From Clostridiales bacterium (GTDB taxonomy: Bacteria > Bacillota > Clostridia > Oscillospirales > Oscillospiraceae), in the NCBI GenBank assembly GCA_902363045.1, contig CABIYX010000023.1, positions 1 through 59,382 of the forward strand: a stretch of DNA of 59,382 nt, given 5' to 3'. Position 1 is the first letter of the stretch; each line of letters starts with the position of its first letter. The notes beneath the pieces are model-generated. The model was not told where the DNA came from. It saw only the letters and a program-made list of their open reading frames with translations, and ran no database searches. A program made the position numbers and the translations under genes. Below, piece after piece: positions 22,657-29,818 of the stretch.

Positions 22657-24180
22657 ATGCTGATCTGCATTGATGCGGGGCACTGCCTGAGCACTCCCGG
22701 CAAGCGGTGCCTCAAGAGCATCGACCCCGGAGAGACCCGGGAGTGGGTGCTTAACAGCCGGGTGGCGGACAAGCTGGAGGCCATCCTGGCGGGGTATGAC
22801 TGCCAGACCATGCGGGTGGACGACGTGACCGGCAAGCGGGATGTGACCATGTCCCAGAGGGTGGCGGCGGCCAACCGGGCCCGCGCGGACGTGTATCTGT
22901 CCATCCACCACAATGCCGACATCAACGGCGGCTCCGGCGGCGGGATCGTGGCCTTTGTGGCACCTAAGCACCAGAGGCAGAGCGAGGTGGTGCGGGACGC
23001 AGTGTACCGCCATACCGTGGCGGCCACCGGCCTGCGGGGCAACCGGGCGCAGCCGCTGGCGGAGCAGAGTCTGTATGTGCTCAATTACACCACCATGCCC
23101 GCCACGCTGATCGAGCTGGGGTTTATGGACTCGACCCATGACACGCCCATCATCCTGACGGAGACATTTGCCGATCAGGCGGCGGCCGGGCTGGCGGCGG
23201 CCCTGGTGGAGGTGTATGACCTCCAGCCCAGGCGGCGGCTTGAGCCTGTGGCCACGCTGTCCGCAGAGGAGTTCCGGGTGGAGGTGGTAGCCGCGGCCAA
23301 GCGTTCCATTGCGGGAGACTACATCAACGCCGGCTATTTCGGGTCGTACTCTGAGGCAGGAGAGCGGTTTGCACTGCCTGCCGGGCATCTGGCGGGGATC
23401 TATACCGCCACAGGTCGCTGGATGCGGCACTATGCAGAGGAGCGCGGCCGTTTTGTGGGGGACCGTTGGATCTTTGATTCCAGCCGATGGGCCTACGCTA
23501 ACCCGACCCATGGCCGTCCGGTGACCACGGTCTACACCCAGGGCAGTCAGGTCCGGGTGGCGGAGCTTGTGAGTCTGCCAGACGATGTGGGGCACGCAGT
23601 TTCCGGGATCCCTCTGATCCGGGACGGTCGAGCCTGTACGGTGGCCGACATTAAAGCGCAGGGCTGGGATACCTCTCCGCTGCGGGCTACCTGGCACACG
23701 GTTCTTGCGGTGGCCGATGGACGAGCCCATGTGTTTGCCTGGGAGAGCCAGTCTGACAACCTGGTGACATCCGGGGAGGCGGCCCGGGCCTTTGCGGGAT
23801 ACCGGGATGTGGTCAAACTGGACGGCGGCGGCAGCTTTATCTGCCGCCAGAACGGAAAAGAGCAGAGCACGGCGGAGGATCGGGTGATCTGCTCCATCCT
23901 CCGGCTGCCGGAGAAACAGGAGGGATTGGAGTTGACGGAGGACAGAGTGCGGCAGATCGTTCGGGAGGAGCTGGATACTGTGAACTACGAGCAGTGGAAG
24001 GAATACATGGATCGCTACCGGGAAGAGTTGGCCACTCAGGACGCAACTATGCCGGATCTGGTGGCTGACGCGGTAGCCCTGGGGATCTCTGCGGACGGCT
24101 CCCGACCCCGGGCTCTGATGACCCGTGAGGAAGGAATGGTTATGGCCCGGGCGGCCATAATGGCGTCCAGAGCGGAGTAA
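22657..24180 (+). CDS. Endolysin: amidase fused to phosphodiester-glycosidase-like domain
   Basis: A 507-residue protein with an N-terminal Amidase_3 domain (about 1-185), cutting N-acetylmuramoyl-L-alanine bonds: MLICIDAGHCLSTPGK carries the first zinc histidine, VYLSIHHNAD the second, and TLIELGFMDS the catalytic glutamate. Residues about 200-430 look like a phosphodiester glycosidase (NAGPA-like) domain: AGDYINAGYFGSYSEAG, THGRPVTTVYTQGS and YRDVVKLDGGGSF. The last 75 residues are helical and could be a wall-binding or oligomerisation tail. The fusion suggests a wall polymer linked by sugar phosphodiesters as second substrate (inference). ATG 22657 has GGAGGG upstream. A terminator follows. 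Confidence 0.83.
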   Translation: MLICIDAGHCLSTPGKRCLKSIDPGETREWVLNSRVADKLEAILAGYDCQTMRVDDVTGKRDVTMSQRVAAANRARADVYLSIHHNADINGGSGGGIVAFVAPKHQRQSEVVRDAVYRHTVAATGLRGNRAQPLAEQSLYVLNYTTMPATLIELGFMDSTHDTPIILTETFADQAAAGLAAALVEVYDLQPRRRLEPVATLSAEEFRVEVVAAAKRSIAGDYINAGYFGSYSEAGERFALPAGHLAGIYTATGRWMRHYAEERGRFVGDRWIFDSSRWAYANPTHGRPVTTVYTQGSQVRVAELVSLPDDVGHAVSGIPLIRDGRACTVADIKAQGWDTSPLRATWHTVLAVADGRAHVFAWESQSDNLVTSGEAARAFAGYRDVVKLDGGGSFICRQNGKEQSTAEDRVICSILRLPEKQEGLELTEDRVRQIVREELDTVNYEQWKEYMDRYREELATQDATMPDLVADAVALGISADGSRPRALMTREEGMVMARAAIMASRAE

Positions 24181-24187
24181 AAGAAAA

Positions 24188-24222
24188 AACAACTCCTGTT
24201 GTTAAGACGGGAGTTGTTTTTT
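24188..24222 (+). terminator. Late-operon terminator
   Basis: AACAACTCC (24188-24196) pairs with GGAGTTGTT (24210-24218) followed by TTTTTT. An A-run precedes it, so it may work in both directions. Confidence 0.85.
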
Positions 24223-24245
24223 GTGAATTAAATTTACAAAACCTG

Positions 24246-24274
24246 TTGACAAGCAAGAGAGAATGTGGTATCAT
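24246..24274 (+). promoter_or_regulatory. Promoter of repressor and ImmA genes
   Basis: TTGACA (24246-24251), 17-base spacer, TATCAT (24269-24274), about 28 bases before the repressor ATG. Confidence 0.75.
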
Positions 24275-24301
24275 GCGTACTGTAGAAAGGAGTGGCTCCC
24301 C

Positions 24302-24688
24302 ATGTTGACTGAATTTGGTAAGGCGCTTCGTAAAATTCGCATAGATAGGCAGCAACTATTAAAGGATATGGCTAACAAGCTGGGGGTATCTTCTGCATAT
24401 TTGTCTGCGGTGGAAAATGGGAAAAGGCGAATGCCGCAAGATTGGGTAAGCAAAATCGCATCGATTTATTCGCTTGATTCTGATGCTCAGGCTGATCTTC
24501 AGAATGCCGCGGACAATTCTGTTTTTGATGTTACTATATCTTTGGAGAATGCGTCTGAGCAAAAGAGAAATGCCGTGTTGTCTTTTGCAAGAGCTCTTGA
24601 TGGATTAGATGATGAGGATTTAAAGAGAATTATGTCCTCCATGAAGGCGAAGGGGGAAAAAAGGGGGACTAAGCAGCGTGCACGGTGA
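24302..24688 (+). CDS. XRE-family phage repressor-like regulator
   Basis: A 128-residue protein with an N-terminal helix-turn-helix (FGKALRKIRIDRQQLLKDMA, then LGVSSAYLSAVENGKRR) of the XRE/Cro type. The C-terminal half is acidic and helical. GAAAGGAG lies 9 bases upstream of ATG 24302; the frame extends to 24263 without a ribosome site. It overlaps the ImmA gene, the usual repressor/anti-repressor pair of Firmicutes prophages and ICEs. It probably keeps the prophage silent. Confidence 0.82.
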   Translation: MLTEFGKALRKIRIDRQQLLKDMANKLGVSSAYLSAVENGKRRMPQDWVSKIASIYSLDSDAQADLQNAADNSVFDVTISLENASEQKRNAVLSFARALDGLDDEDLKRIMSSMKAKGEKRGTKQRAR

Positions 24689-25274
24689 TAAGTCTCTAGT
24701 GAGATTAGCTTCTCCACGGGATCGTAATAGTATTCGCAGAGATGCGTATTTGTTGCGATTAAAATTAGGCTTAAAAGACACGCCGTACTTTCCAATTGTA
24801 GAGTTTTTGGAAAATGTACTTCCTGAAATTGATACTTCTTTTCATATTGAGGTTCTTGAGGATTTCGAGTTACTTGGGGTTCAAGCAGAATATGTACCAA
24901 GTTTTAATGTGATTCGAATTAAGAACTCTGTATATGAGGCGGCAGTTTCGGGGTACTGGTGGGCGCGTGCAACCTTAGCACATGAGCTTGGACACTATTA
25001 TTTTCATGACGAAAAGAGTGTCCGATATGCTAAATTAGATGCTTGCAAAAAAGTTCCGCCTGATTTTGACCCTGAGCGGCAGGCTAATGTTTTTGCCGCG
25101 GAGTTATTGGCGCCGATACATCTCATTGATGGGATGAGTGAGAGAGAAATTGGTAGGCGCTGTGGAGTATCTTACGAAATTGCAAAGCGGCAATTGCGGG
25201 TGCTGGAACGAATCAAATTGCGGAAACAAAATAAACACCTATTAAAGAAAAAACGGTCAAGCCCGAAAGCCTGA
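24678..25274 (+). CDS. ImmA/IrrE-family metallopeptidase
   Basis: A 198-residue protein with the zinc protease motif AHELGHYYF (HExxH) at about residue 102 and the downstream ANVFAAELLAPI glutamate region typical of DUF955/ImmA proteins. In ICEBs1 ImmA cleaves the ImmR repressor to induce the element; the same role toward the upstream XRE protein is likely. The GTG start overlaps the repressor gene. Codon use is more AT-rich than in the structural genes. Confidence 0.85.
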   Translation: MHGDKSLVRLASPRDRNSIRRDAYLLRLKLGLKDTPYFPIVEFLENVLPEIDTSFHIEVLEDFELLGVQAEYVPSFNVIRIKNSVYEAAVSGYWWARATLAHELGHYYFHDEKSVRYAKLDACKKVPPDFDPERQANVFAAELLAPIHLIDGMSEREIGRRCGVSYEIAKRQLRVLERIKLRKQNKHLLKKKRSSPKA

Positions 25275-25424
25275 CCGCCGACCAAGACAAAATTCCATCC
25301 TCTGCTCAGGAGGAGTCAATAGTGTCTGGCCTACTTATGATACTGTAGCAAGTTCATAGTAGCACAATTTTCTCGCCTGCGCAAGATGTTTTTATATAAA
25401 TATCTTGACGAAGGAGGGATTCCT

Positions 25425-25535
25425 ATGTGGATTTTCCGAACTTGGACAACCACTCGGGATGGCGAGCGCATCTATGCCAAAGATTATGGTAAGCGCGCCT
25501 TCCGTATATGGATCGATTCTAAAAATAAGAAGTAA
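25425..25535 (+). CDS. Small basic phage-end peptide, unrecognised function
   Basis: A 36-residue ORF, MWIFRTWTTTRDGERIYAKD followed by a basic end. GAAGGAGGGAT lies upstream of the ATG and a strong terminator follows, so it is probably expressed. It resembles short ORFs I associate with Firmicutes prophage ends, but no function is known to me. The 150 bases before it hold no other gene. Confidence 0.5.
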   Translation: MWIFRTWTTTRDGERIYAKDYGKRAFRIWIDSKNKK

Positions 25536-25546
25536 GAATTTAAAGT

Positions 25547-25590
25547 GAAGAAGGTTTTCTCGTTAGCCAGAAGCGAGAAAGCCTTCTTCC
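25547..25590 (+). terminator. Terminator after the small basic ORF
   Basis: GAAGAAGG-TTTTCTCG and CGAGAAA-GCCTTCTTC form a long hairpin followed by CTTTCTATTT. Confidence 0.75.
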
Positions 25591-25938
25591 TTTCTATTTA
25601 TGGAAGAAGTAGAAACAAAGTTGTGTGTCGGTGTACATATAAATATCCTGCGACCAAATAGACAAAACGAAGCCATGAAACCATTATGGCTATGACGCCA
25701 CATTTTTTCTGTGGTAGACAACACAGGGCTTAAAGAAGCCTGGGAGAATTCTGGCATTATGGTCTATTTGCTTTATGTACGAGACAAATTTGCAACGCAA
25801 ATTTTAGCGCCCATTTAGCGTCCACGGACGCTAAAACAAGCAAAATTTACGAAGCACTACAAAAATAAAAAACCCGTATCCATTGCGGCTCAAAGGTTAC
25901 AGGAAAGCAGTGAAAGGAACAAAATAGGCCGAAACCAA
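25591..25938. other. Non-coding prophage end
   Basis: About 350 bases without a supportable gene. It has A-rich stretches and a near repeat, TTTAGCGCCCATTTAGCG then TCCACGGACGCTAAAAC (about 25802-25836), in which TTAGCGTCC and GGACGCTAA form a palindrome. These could be recombinase arm sites or an end-of-element regulatory region. Confidence 0.4.
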
Positions 25939-25983
25939 TTGGTAAGGATGAGGTCCCCAGTTCGAATCTGGGTAGCAGCTCCA
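25939..25983 (+). other. tRNA-Thr(GGT) 3' fragment, attachment site between prophage and mobilizable element
   Basis: The 45 bases start with the anticodon loop TTGGTAA (anticodon GGT), then anticodon-stem and variable-loop sequence, a T arm CCCAG-TTCGAAT-CTGGG, acceptor strand and TCCA. The upstream bases do not supply the 5' half, so it is not a full tRNA. It is the direct repeat left by integration into a tRNA-Thr gene. A matching copy lies at 38795-38839. The intact tRNA would lie left of the window. Confidence 0.85.
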
Positions 25984-26020
25984 AAAATCCCCGAAAACTT
26001 CGGTTTTCGGGGATTTTTTG
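25984..26020 (+). terminator. tRNA-type terminator after the att fragment
   Basis: AAAATCCCCGAAAAC, TTCG loop, GTTTTCGGGGATTTTTT: a long perfect hairpin with T-run, apparently carried with the tRNA 3' end. Confidence 0.85.
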
Positions 26021-26044
26021 TTGCAAAAAGCAATGAAACGGTGC

Positions 26045-26088
26045 GGGTCAAAATGTGGGTCAGAGGTTTGACCCACACCGTGACCCAC
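26045..26088. repeat. Cluster of TGGGTCA/TGACCCA arm-type sites, left end
   Basis: Four copies of one heptamer: GGGTCA (26045), TGGGTCA (26056), then inverted TGACCCAC (26069) and TGACCCAC (26081). The last two recur at the right end (38660, 38672). Clustered short repeats next to an att core and integrase gene fit arm-type integrase or excisionase binding sites. Confidence 0.6.
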
Positions 26089-26173
26089 ACGCAGAAATGA
26101 AACAACGGAACCAATGGACACAAGAGTGCCGGACAGGAAGAAGAGCTTACTGTCCGGCGCATTTTTTCTGTTT

Positions 26174-27328
26174 TTATCGAACCTGTTCCATAAAACTGCC
26201 CATAGCGGCGGCTGCCTCGTCCTGTTTCTGCCTGGTGGCGTGGGTGTAGGTCCGCAGGGTGAACCCGGCGTCGAAGTGGCCCAGCATGGAGGATACTGTT
26301 TTCACATCCACACCGTTCTGCAGGGCCGTGGTAGCGAAGGTGTGACGGAGATCATGAAATCTGAGGTGCTCCAGCCCGGCGTCCTTGAGAATCTTCTTGT
26401 GGAGATTCACCACCGAGTCCGGGTGGTACATCTCTCCGGTGAGGGGTGAGGGGAACATGTAGGGGCTGTCCGGGTGCTTGGAGTGCTCCTGGATCAGTAA
26501 GTCCACCGTGGTCTGCGGGATGGACACCAGCCGCACGGAGTTCTCCGTCTTAGGCCGGGTCAGTTCCAGGGAGCCGTCCGGGTTGCGGACGTACTGTTTG
26601 CTCACGAAGATTGTCCTCTGATGAATATCAAGGTCATCCCATCGCAGAGCTACCAGTTCTCCCTTCCGCAGACCGCAGACCAGCTCCAGGTAGAACATGG
26701 GGAGCAGTCCTCTGGCCTCCGCCGCGTCCAAATAGGCCTTCATATGCTCTGGGGGAAGGATTTTCATCTCCAGCTTCCGGGGCTTGGGTACGACGCAGTC
26801 CTCGCAGGGATTGCGGGGGATGAGCCGTTCCTTCACCGCACGGTCCAGGGCACAGTGGAGCATCAGGTGGACACTGTGGACGGTGGTGGAGCTCAGTCCC
26901 TTGTCCTGGTTCTTTCCGACATGTATTCTGCCGCTCTCCAATAACTCTTTGTAGAGCTTTTGCAGGTGCCGAGTGGTTAGTTTCTTTAGCTTGATGTTTC
27001 CGATGCGGGGGATTGTATAGGTCTCGATAATTAACTCATATCGGTTAGCTGTGGCGGTGCGAACATTGGGCTTGGCGTAGAGTTCATACCAGGTGTGCAG
27101 CCAGGTGGCCACGGTATACTCATCTGCCGCCCTGCTGACATCTAAACCGTTGGTTTCTTCGAGAGCTTTTTTGAGTTTTTCCTTGACCTCTGCCTGGGTC
27201 TTGCCCAGCACATTTTTGATGAGCCGTTTGCCAGTTTTGGAGTCGTACCCGGCGGTGTACCGGCCCTCCCACCGACCATCTTTTCGCTTACGGATGTTAC
27301 CCTCGCCGTTGGCCCGTTTCTTTGCCAT
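26174..27328 (-). CDS. int: Tyrosine integrase of the mobilizable element
   Basis: A 384-residue Tn916/phage-type tyrosine recombinase that inserts the element at tRNA-Thr. An arm-binding N-terminal domain (GNIRKRKDGRWEGRYTAGYD), a SAM-like core-binding domain (about 65-165), and the catalytic domain are present: Arg in GLRKGEL, the RFHDLRHTFA box, the LGH motif, and the nucleophile Tyr in LRTYTHATR. The C-terminus faces the att site. ATG 27328 is preferred because GGGAGGTG lies 6 bases upstream; a GTG at 27337 is in frame. The start overlaps the upstream DUF6809-like gene. Confidence 0.93.
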   Translation of the reverse strand: MAKKRANGEGNIRKRKDGRWEGRYTAGYDSKTGKRLIKNVLGKTQAEVKEKLKKALEETNGLDVSRAADEYTVATWLHTWYELYAKPNVRTATANRYELIIETYTIPRIGNIKLKKLTTRHLQKLYKELLESGRIHVGKNQDKGLSSTTVHSVHLMLHCALDRAVKERLIPRNPCEDCVVPKPRKLEMKILPPEHMKAYLDAAEARGLLPMFYLELVCGLRKGELVALRWDDLDIHQRTIFVSKQYVRNPDGSLELTRPKTENSVRLVSIPQTTVDLLIQEHSKHPDSPYMFPSPLTGEMYHPDSVVNLHKKILKDAGLEHLRFHDLRHTFATTALQNGVDVKTVSSMLGHFDAGFTLRTYTHATRQKQDEAAAAMGSFMEQVR

Positions 27329-27638
27329 GGTAGGCACCTCCCTTCTCTTGTGTCATAGTCAGGTTTCCGTCGTCCTCGTCCAGGGCTTCGATTGTCATCC
27401 GCATCCCCAGGCGAAATCCCAGGACAAAATTTTCCAGGGCCATTGTGCTGCTGATTTCGTTCTCCGCGTTGAGGAGCCGCAGGAGCAGGGTTTTCTCCTC
27501 TCCCTCCAGTCGGTCGGCGAGCTTTTCCTCGCACTGTTCTGCCTGGTCCATAGCGTTTGCCAGGACGGAGCCTGGGGTGATGTCTTGTTCGTTGGGGGTA
27601 ATTTTCCCGAAGTATAGATCTTCCAGTGTGTCTCTCAT
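27297..27638 (-). CDS. DUF6809-like small protein upstream of integrase
   Basis: A 113-residue acidic helical protein (MRDTLEDLYFGKITPNEQDI, then EKLADRLEGEEKTLLLRLLN). Similar small proteins are common next to integrases and regulators in Clostridia mobile elements; I associate it with DUF6809 from memory. AAAGGAGG precedes the ATG at 27638. It overlaps the integrase start by 32 bases, so expression is probably coupled. Function unknown. Confidence 0.65.
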   Translation of the reverse strand: MRDTLEDLYFGKITPNEQDITPGSVLANAMDQAEQCEEKLADRLEGEEKTLLLRLLNAENEISSTMALENFVLGFRLGMRMTIEALDEDDGNLTMTQEKGGAYHGKETGQRRG

Positions 27639-27674
27639 GTGTGCCGCCTCCTTTGCAACGACACACAATACCAC

Positions 27675-27949
27675 AGAAAACAGAAATAGCCAGGGGTGCG
27701 GCGCAGAGTTATCAAACTGTTATCATTTTGCTGCCACTATTTCCGCCGTATTCATTGTTTACGGCATCGCAATTCCCGCCAGCCAGCAGACCCTTTCTGG
27801 TCGGAAGGGTCTTTATTGTTTTATGCGCCGTAATTTTTGAGGGGGTGTATGGAGAAAGTTTCTCTTTGTATATGCGTATCATTTTTTGAACCACCCGTTT
27901 AAGAATTCTCCCCAGCACTTAGAATTTCCAGAGTGCTGGGGAAAGTCGT
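27675..27949. other. Intergenic region with two hairpins
   Basis: No supportable gene. GACCCTT (27789-27795) and AAGGGTC (27805-27811), followed by TTTATTGTTTT, form a plus-strand terminator. CCCCAGCACT (27910-27919) and AGTGCTGGGG (27932-27941) form a 10-bp hairpin just past the relaxase stop, a likely end of the reverse-strand mobilization operon. The stretch around 27664-27727 resembles 41203-41270 in the decayed neighbour element. Confidence 0.55.
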
Positions 27950-28144
27950 TCAGTTCATCTTCTGTCCTTCCTCGTGATCATCCGCTTTGTGCCCCATGGC
28001 GATCTTCTTTGCCTGCTCTTTGGCCAGCGCTTTTCGGTCTCCACGACTGTGCCGGGTCGTTGCGTCTATTACGTTGCTGTCCGGCTGCTGTTCCAATCTG
28101 GCCAGCAACCGAATAATGTCTTCTGTTATCCCAGAATCCTCCAC
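27950..28144 (-). CDS. Small C-terminal ORF sharing the relaxase frame
   Basis: GTG 28144 overlaps the end of the coiled-coil gene and would start a 64-residue protein (MEDSGITEDIIRLLARLEQQ, a basic end KALAKEQAKKIAMGHK). It shares the relaxase frame, so the same bases could be a relaxase tail, a separate peptide, or both. Charged helical sequence here looks genuinely coding, unlike the Gly/Pro-rich part before it. Confidence 0.45.
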   Translation of the reverse strand: MEDSGITEDIIRLLARLEQQPDSNVIDATTRHSRGDRKALAKEQAKKIAMGHKADDHEEGQKMN

Positions 28145-29398
28145 ACCAGAATGCTGGCTGCCGTCGCTCCCGCCACGGAGCACATGATCGTGGTCGCTGC
28201 CCAGCGTCGGAAGGATTTCTGCAGTTCTTCCCCATCTCTCCGGAGCCGTTCTATCACTGTGGAGAGCTGCCTCATAAATTCGTCTCTCTGCTTCCCAGCC
28301 TGTCGGTTCTCCTCCTGAATCCCACGCTGGACTTTCTCCAGGTTCTGGCACATCCCCTGATGGAGATCCTTTGTCTGATTCAGCCAGCGGGCCAGCAGAT
28401 CCGCTGTGGCCAGAGGCTCCAGGCTCTTTTTGGTGGCCAGGGAATCCATATCCCTTCGGATGCTCTCCTGGAGGGCCAGGGTGCTCCGCAGGACTTGTTC
28501 CAGCCGCTCCACGGTCTGAAGCGGCATGGTGTAGAGGATGTTGGCCTGCTGGCTTGTGAAGGTGGGCATTGTTGGTGATGCTTTCTGTCTCTGCTTCAGG
28601 GCGTCCAGCGAACTGTTGTGTTGCTCGCTGCCGTATTCGGAATTCATGCTCCATCTGCTCCTTTCTGAATTTCAGCTCGTGCAGTTTGTCGTCTCTGCAT
28701 TTCTTTCCCGTGGGCGTGGTGTAGGTGATGCTCTTTCGCCCCTCCTCCCAGCGCACTTGATAGCCCTGCTGGTTCATTTCACGCAGGAACTCCTCACACG
28801 TCCCGGCGCGTTTCATGGCTTCCTCGATTGTGATGATCAGCTGGAACTTCCAGCTGTCTCCTCGGTTGGCCGCCCGGTATTCTCCAGTTCGCAGACCTTG
28901 AGTGCGCCGATCCTGCTGGTATGGCTTCAAGGTAGTGAGGCCGTGCTCCATGCAGATCTGGTCGCTGACCTTCCGCATTTGCTCCAGGGTATTGGGGGTG
29001 AAGTGCAGTTTCTTTCCGGTGTCCGGGTGGACGGAGTTGACGATCAGGTGGGAGTGCAGGTGTTCTGCGTCGATGTGTGTGGCCACCAGAACCTCGCAGC
29101 CTGGGAAGAACCGCTCCGCCAGCTCTTGGGCGATTTGGTGCGCTTCCGCAGGCGTGACTTCCTCTTTGGGAGAGAAGGACTGGACGTACTGGTAGAAGAA
29201 GGTTCCGTTGGCCTTTCCGTAGAGGTTCTTGGTCGCCAGGAAACTTTTCTGTGCCAGCTCCGGCGTGCAGTTGATACCGGAGAGATGGCGGCGGCCGGTT
29301 TCATCCATCGTCTTTTTCTCCTGTGACACATAGCGGATCACCCGCCCCATGGCGCCCGCCGTCTGCGTCCGCTCTTTGATGTAGCTACAGGTCGCCAG
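27950..29398 (-). CDS. mobA: MOBP-type relaxase with overprinted C-terminal part
   Basis: The relaxase nicks oriT and pilots the strand during transfer. The histidine triad lies in HIDAEHLHSHLIVNSVHPDT, and family sequence continues through QICMEHGLTTLKPY and GDSWKFQLIITIEEAM. The first ATG (29350) cuts into the conserved N-terminus: coding similarity extends upstream (SYIKERTQTAGAMGRVIRYV) to a CTG at 29398, the only plausible start after an in-frame TGA, so a CTG start is likely. From about 28640 the frame becomes Gly/Pro/Ser-rich and coincides with a well-formed gene in another frame (28126-28647). The last 64 codons can also start as a separate gene at 28144. MobC overlaps by 14 bases. 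Confidence 0.82.
   Translation of the reverse strand: MATCSYIKERTQTAGAMGRVIRYVSQEKKTMDETGRRHLSGINCTPELAQKSFLATKNLYGKANGTFFYQYVQSFSPKEEVTPAEAHQIAQELAERFFPGCEVLVATHIDAEHLHSHLIVNSVHPDTGKKLHFTPNTLEQMRKVSDQICMEHGLTTLKPYQQDRRTQGLRTGEYRAANRGDSWKFQLIITIEEAMKRAGTCEEFLREMNQQGYQVRWEEGRKSITYTTPTGKKCRDDKLHELKFRKEQMEHEFRIRQRATQQFAGRPEAETESITNNAHLHKPAGQHPLHHAASDRGAAGTSPAEHPGPPGEHPKGYGFPGHQKEPGASGHSGSAGPLAESDKGSPSGDVPEPGESPAWDSGGEPTGWEAERRIYEAALHSDRTAPERWGRTAEILPTLGSDHDHVLRGGSDGSQHSGVEDSGITEDIIRLLARLEQQPDSNVIDATTRHSRGDRKALAKEQAKKIAMGHKADDHEEGQKMN
28126..28647 (-). CDS. Coiled-coil membrane-anchored protein overprinted on the relaxase
   Basis: A 173-residue protein in a different frame from the relaxase and fully inside it. 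It has long amphipathic helices (LQTVERLEQVLRSTLALQES, then KVQRGIQEENRQAGKQRDEF) and a C-terminal membrane segment (TTIMCSVAGATAASILVW). Composition and domain logic are more protein-like here than in the relaxase frame over the same bases. It probably acts in mobilization, for example as a membrane tether for the relaxosome, which is inference. Confidence 0.68.
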   Translation of the reverse strand: MNSEYGSEQHNSSLDALKQRQKASPTMPTFTSQQANILYTMPLQTVERLEQVLRSTLALQESIRRDMDSLATKKSLEPLATADLLARWLNQTKDLHQGMCQNLEKVQRGIQEENRQAGKQRDEFMRQLSTVIERLRRDGEELQKSFRRWAATTIMCSVAGATAASILVWRILG

Positions 29399-29726
29399 AG
29401 GAGATCACCGGTCCTTTCTCTGTGAGCAGACCGTTCAGCGCCTCATAGGTCTTGCCCAGCGCTTCTGTCAGTTCGTTCAGATACACCGTCTGGATATGAC
29501 CCGTGTGAGCCAAGACGGTGAGCTGGTTCAGGTTTCTTCCCCAGGCGCGCAGCTCCGTCAGGATGGGCTTGAGTTCGTGGATCACAAGGATCGGTTGTTC
29601 CAGTGCGGCCCGGAGCAGGTACTCCTGCTGGCTCAGGCCGGACTGGCGCACCTTCTCCCGGATCTTCTTTGCCTCTGCCGGAGTGACCCGGAAGGCAATC
29701 ACCTGGTTTCTGGTTCGGACTGCCAT
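29385..29726 (-). CDS. mobC: MobC-like relaxosome accessory protein
   Basis: A 113-residue protein with an N-terminal ribbon-helix-helix-like region (VIAFRVTPAEAKKIREKVRQ) and the MobC family region LKPILTELRAWGRNLNQLTV. Such proteins bind oriT and load the relaxase. GGAGGTGATGGAAC precedes the ATG. It ends in TAG, and the relaxase N-terminus overlaps its last 14 bases. The probable oriT lies directly upstream. Confidence 0.88.
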   Translation of the reverse strand: MAVRTRNQVIAFRVTPAEAKKIREKVRQSGLSQQEYLLRAALEQPILVIHELKPILTELRAWGRNLNQLTVLAHTGHIQTVYLNELTEALGKTYEALNGLLTEKGPVISSGDL

Positions 29727-29744
29727 GTTCCATCACCTCCGCAT

Positions 29745-29818
29745 AAAAATTTGGTATGCTGCCGCTCCCTCTCCGGGAACGACAACATACCAAAAATTTT
29801 TGTGGATAGCCATACCAA
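29745..29818. other. Probable origin of transfer (oriT)
   Basis: TTTGGTATG (29750-29758) and CATACCAAA (29786-29794) form a perfect 9-bp inverted repeat with A/T extensions on both sides, and a third CATACCAAA follows at 29811. It lies just upstream of mobC-mobA, where MOBP oriTs usually sit. The CTCTCCGGGAACGA stretch between the arms could hold the nick site; the exact site cannot be seen. Confidence 0.65.

Noticed and set aside
22528..24192. 554-codon minus-strand ORF opposite the endolysin
   Set aside because: Shadow frame; the plus strand carries clear amidase motifs.
25939..25983. Complete tRNA-Thr gene
   Set aside because: Only the anticodon loop to CCA is present; the upstream bases cannot form the D arm, the anticodon-stem 5' strand or the acceptor 5' strand.
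25890..26162. Reverse-strand ORF reading ATQIRTGDLILTN
   Set aside because: It is the reverse translation of the tRNA-Thr 3' fragment and its terminator, a well-known phantom protein.
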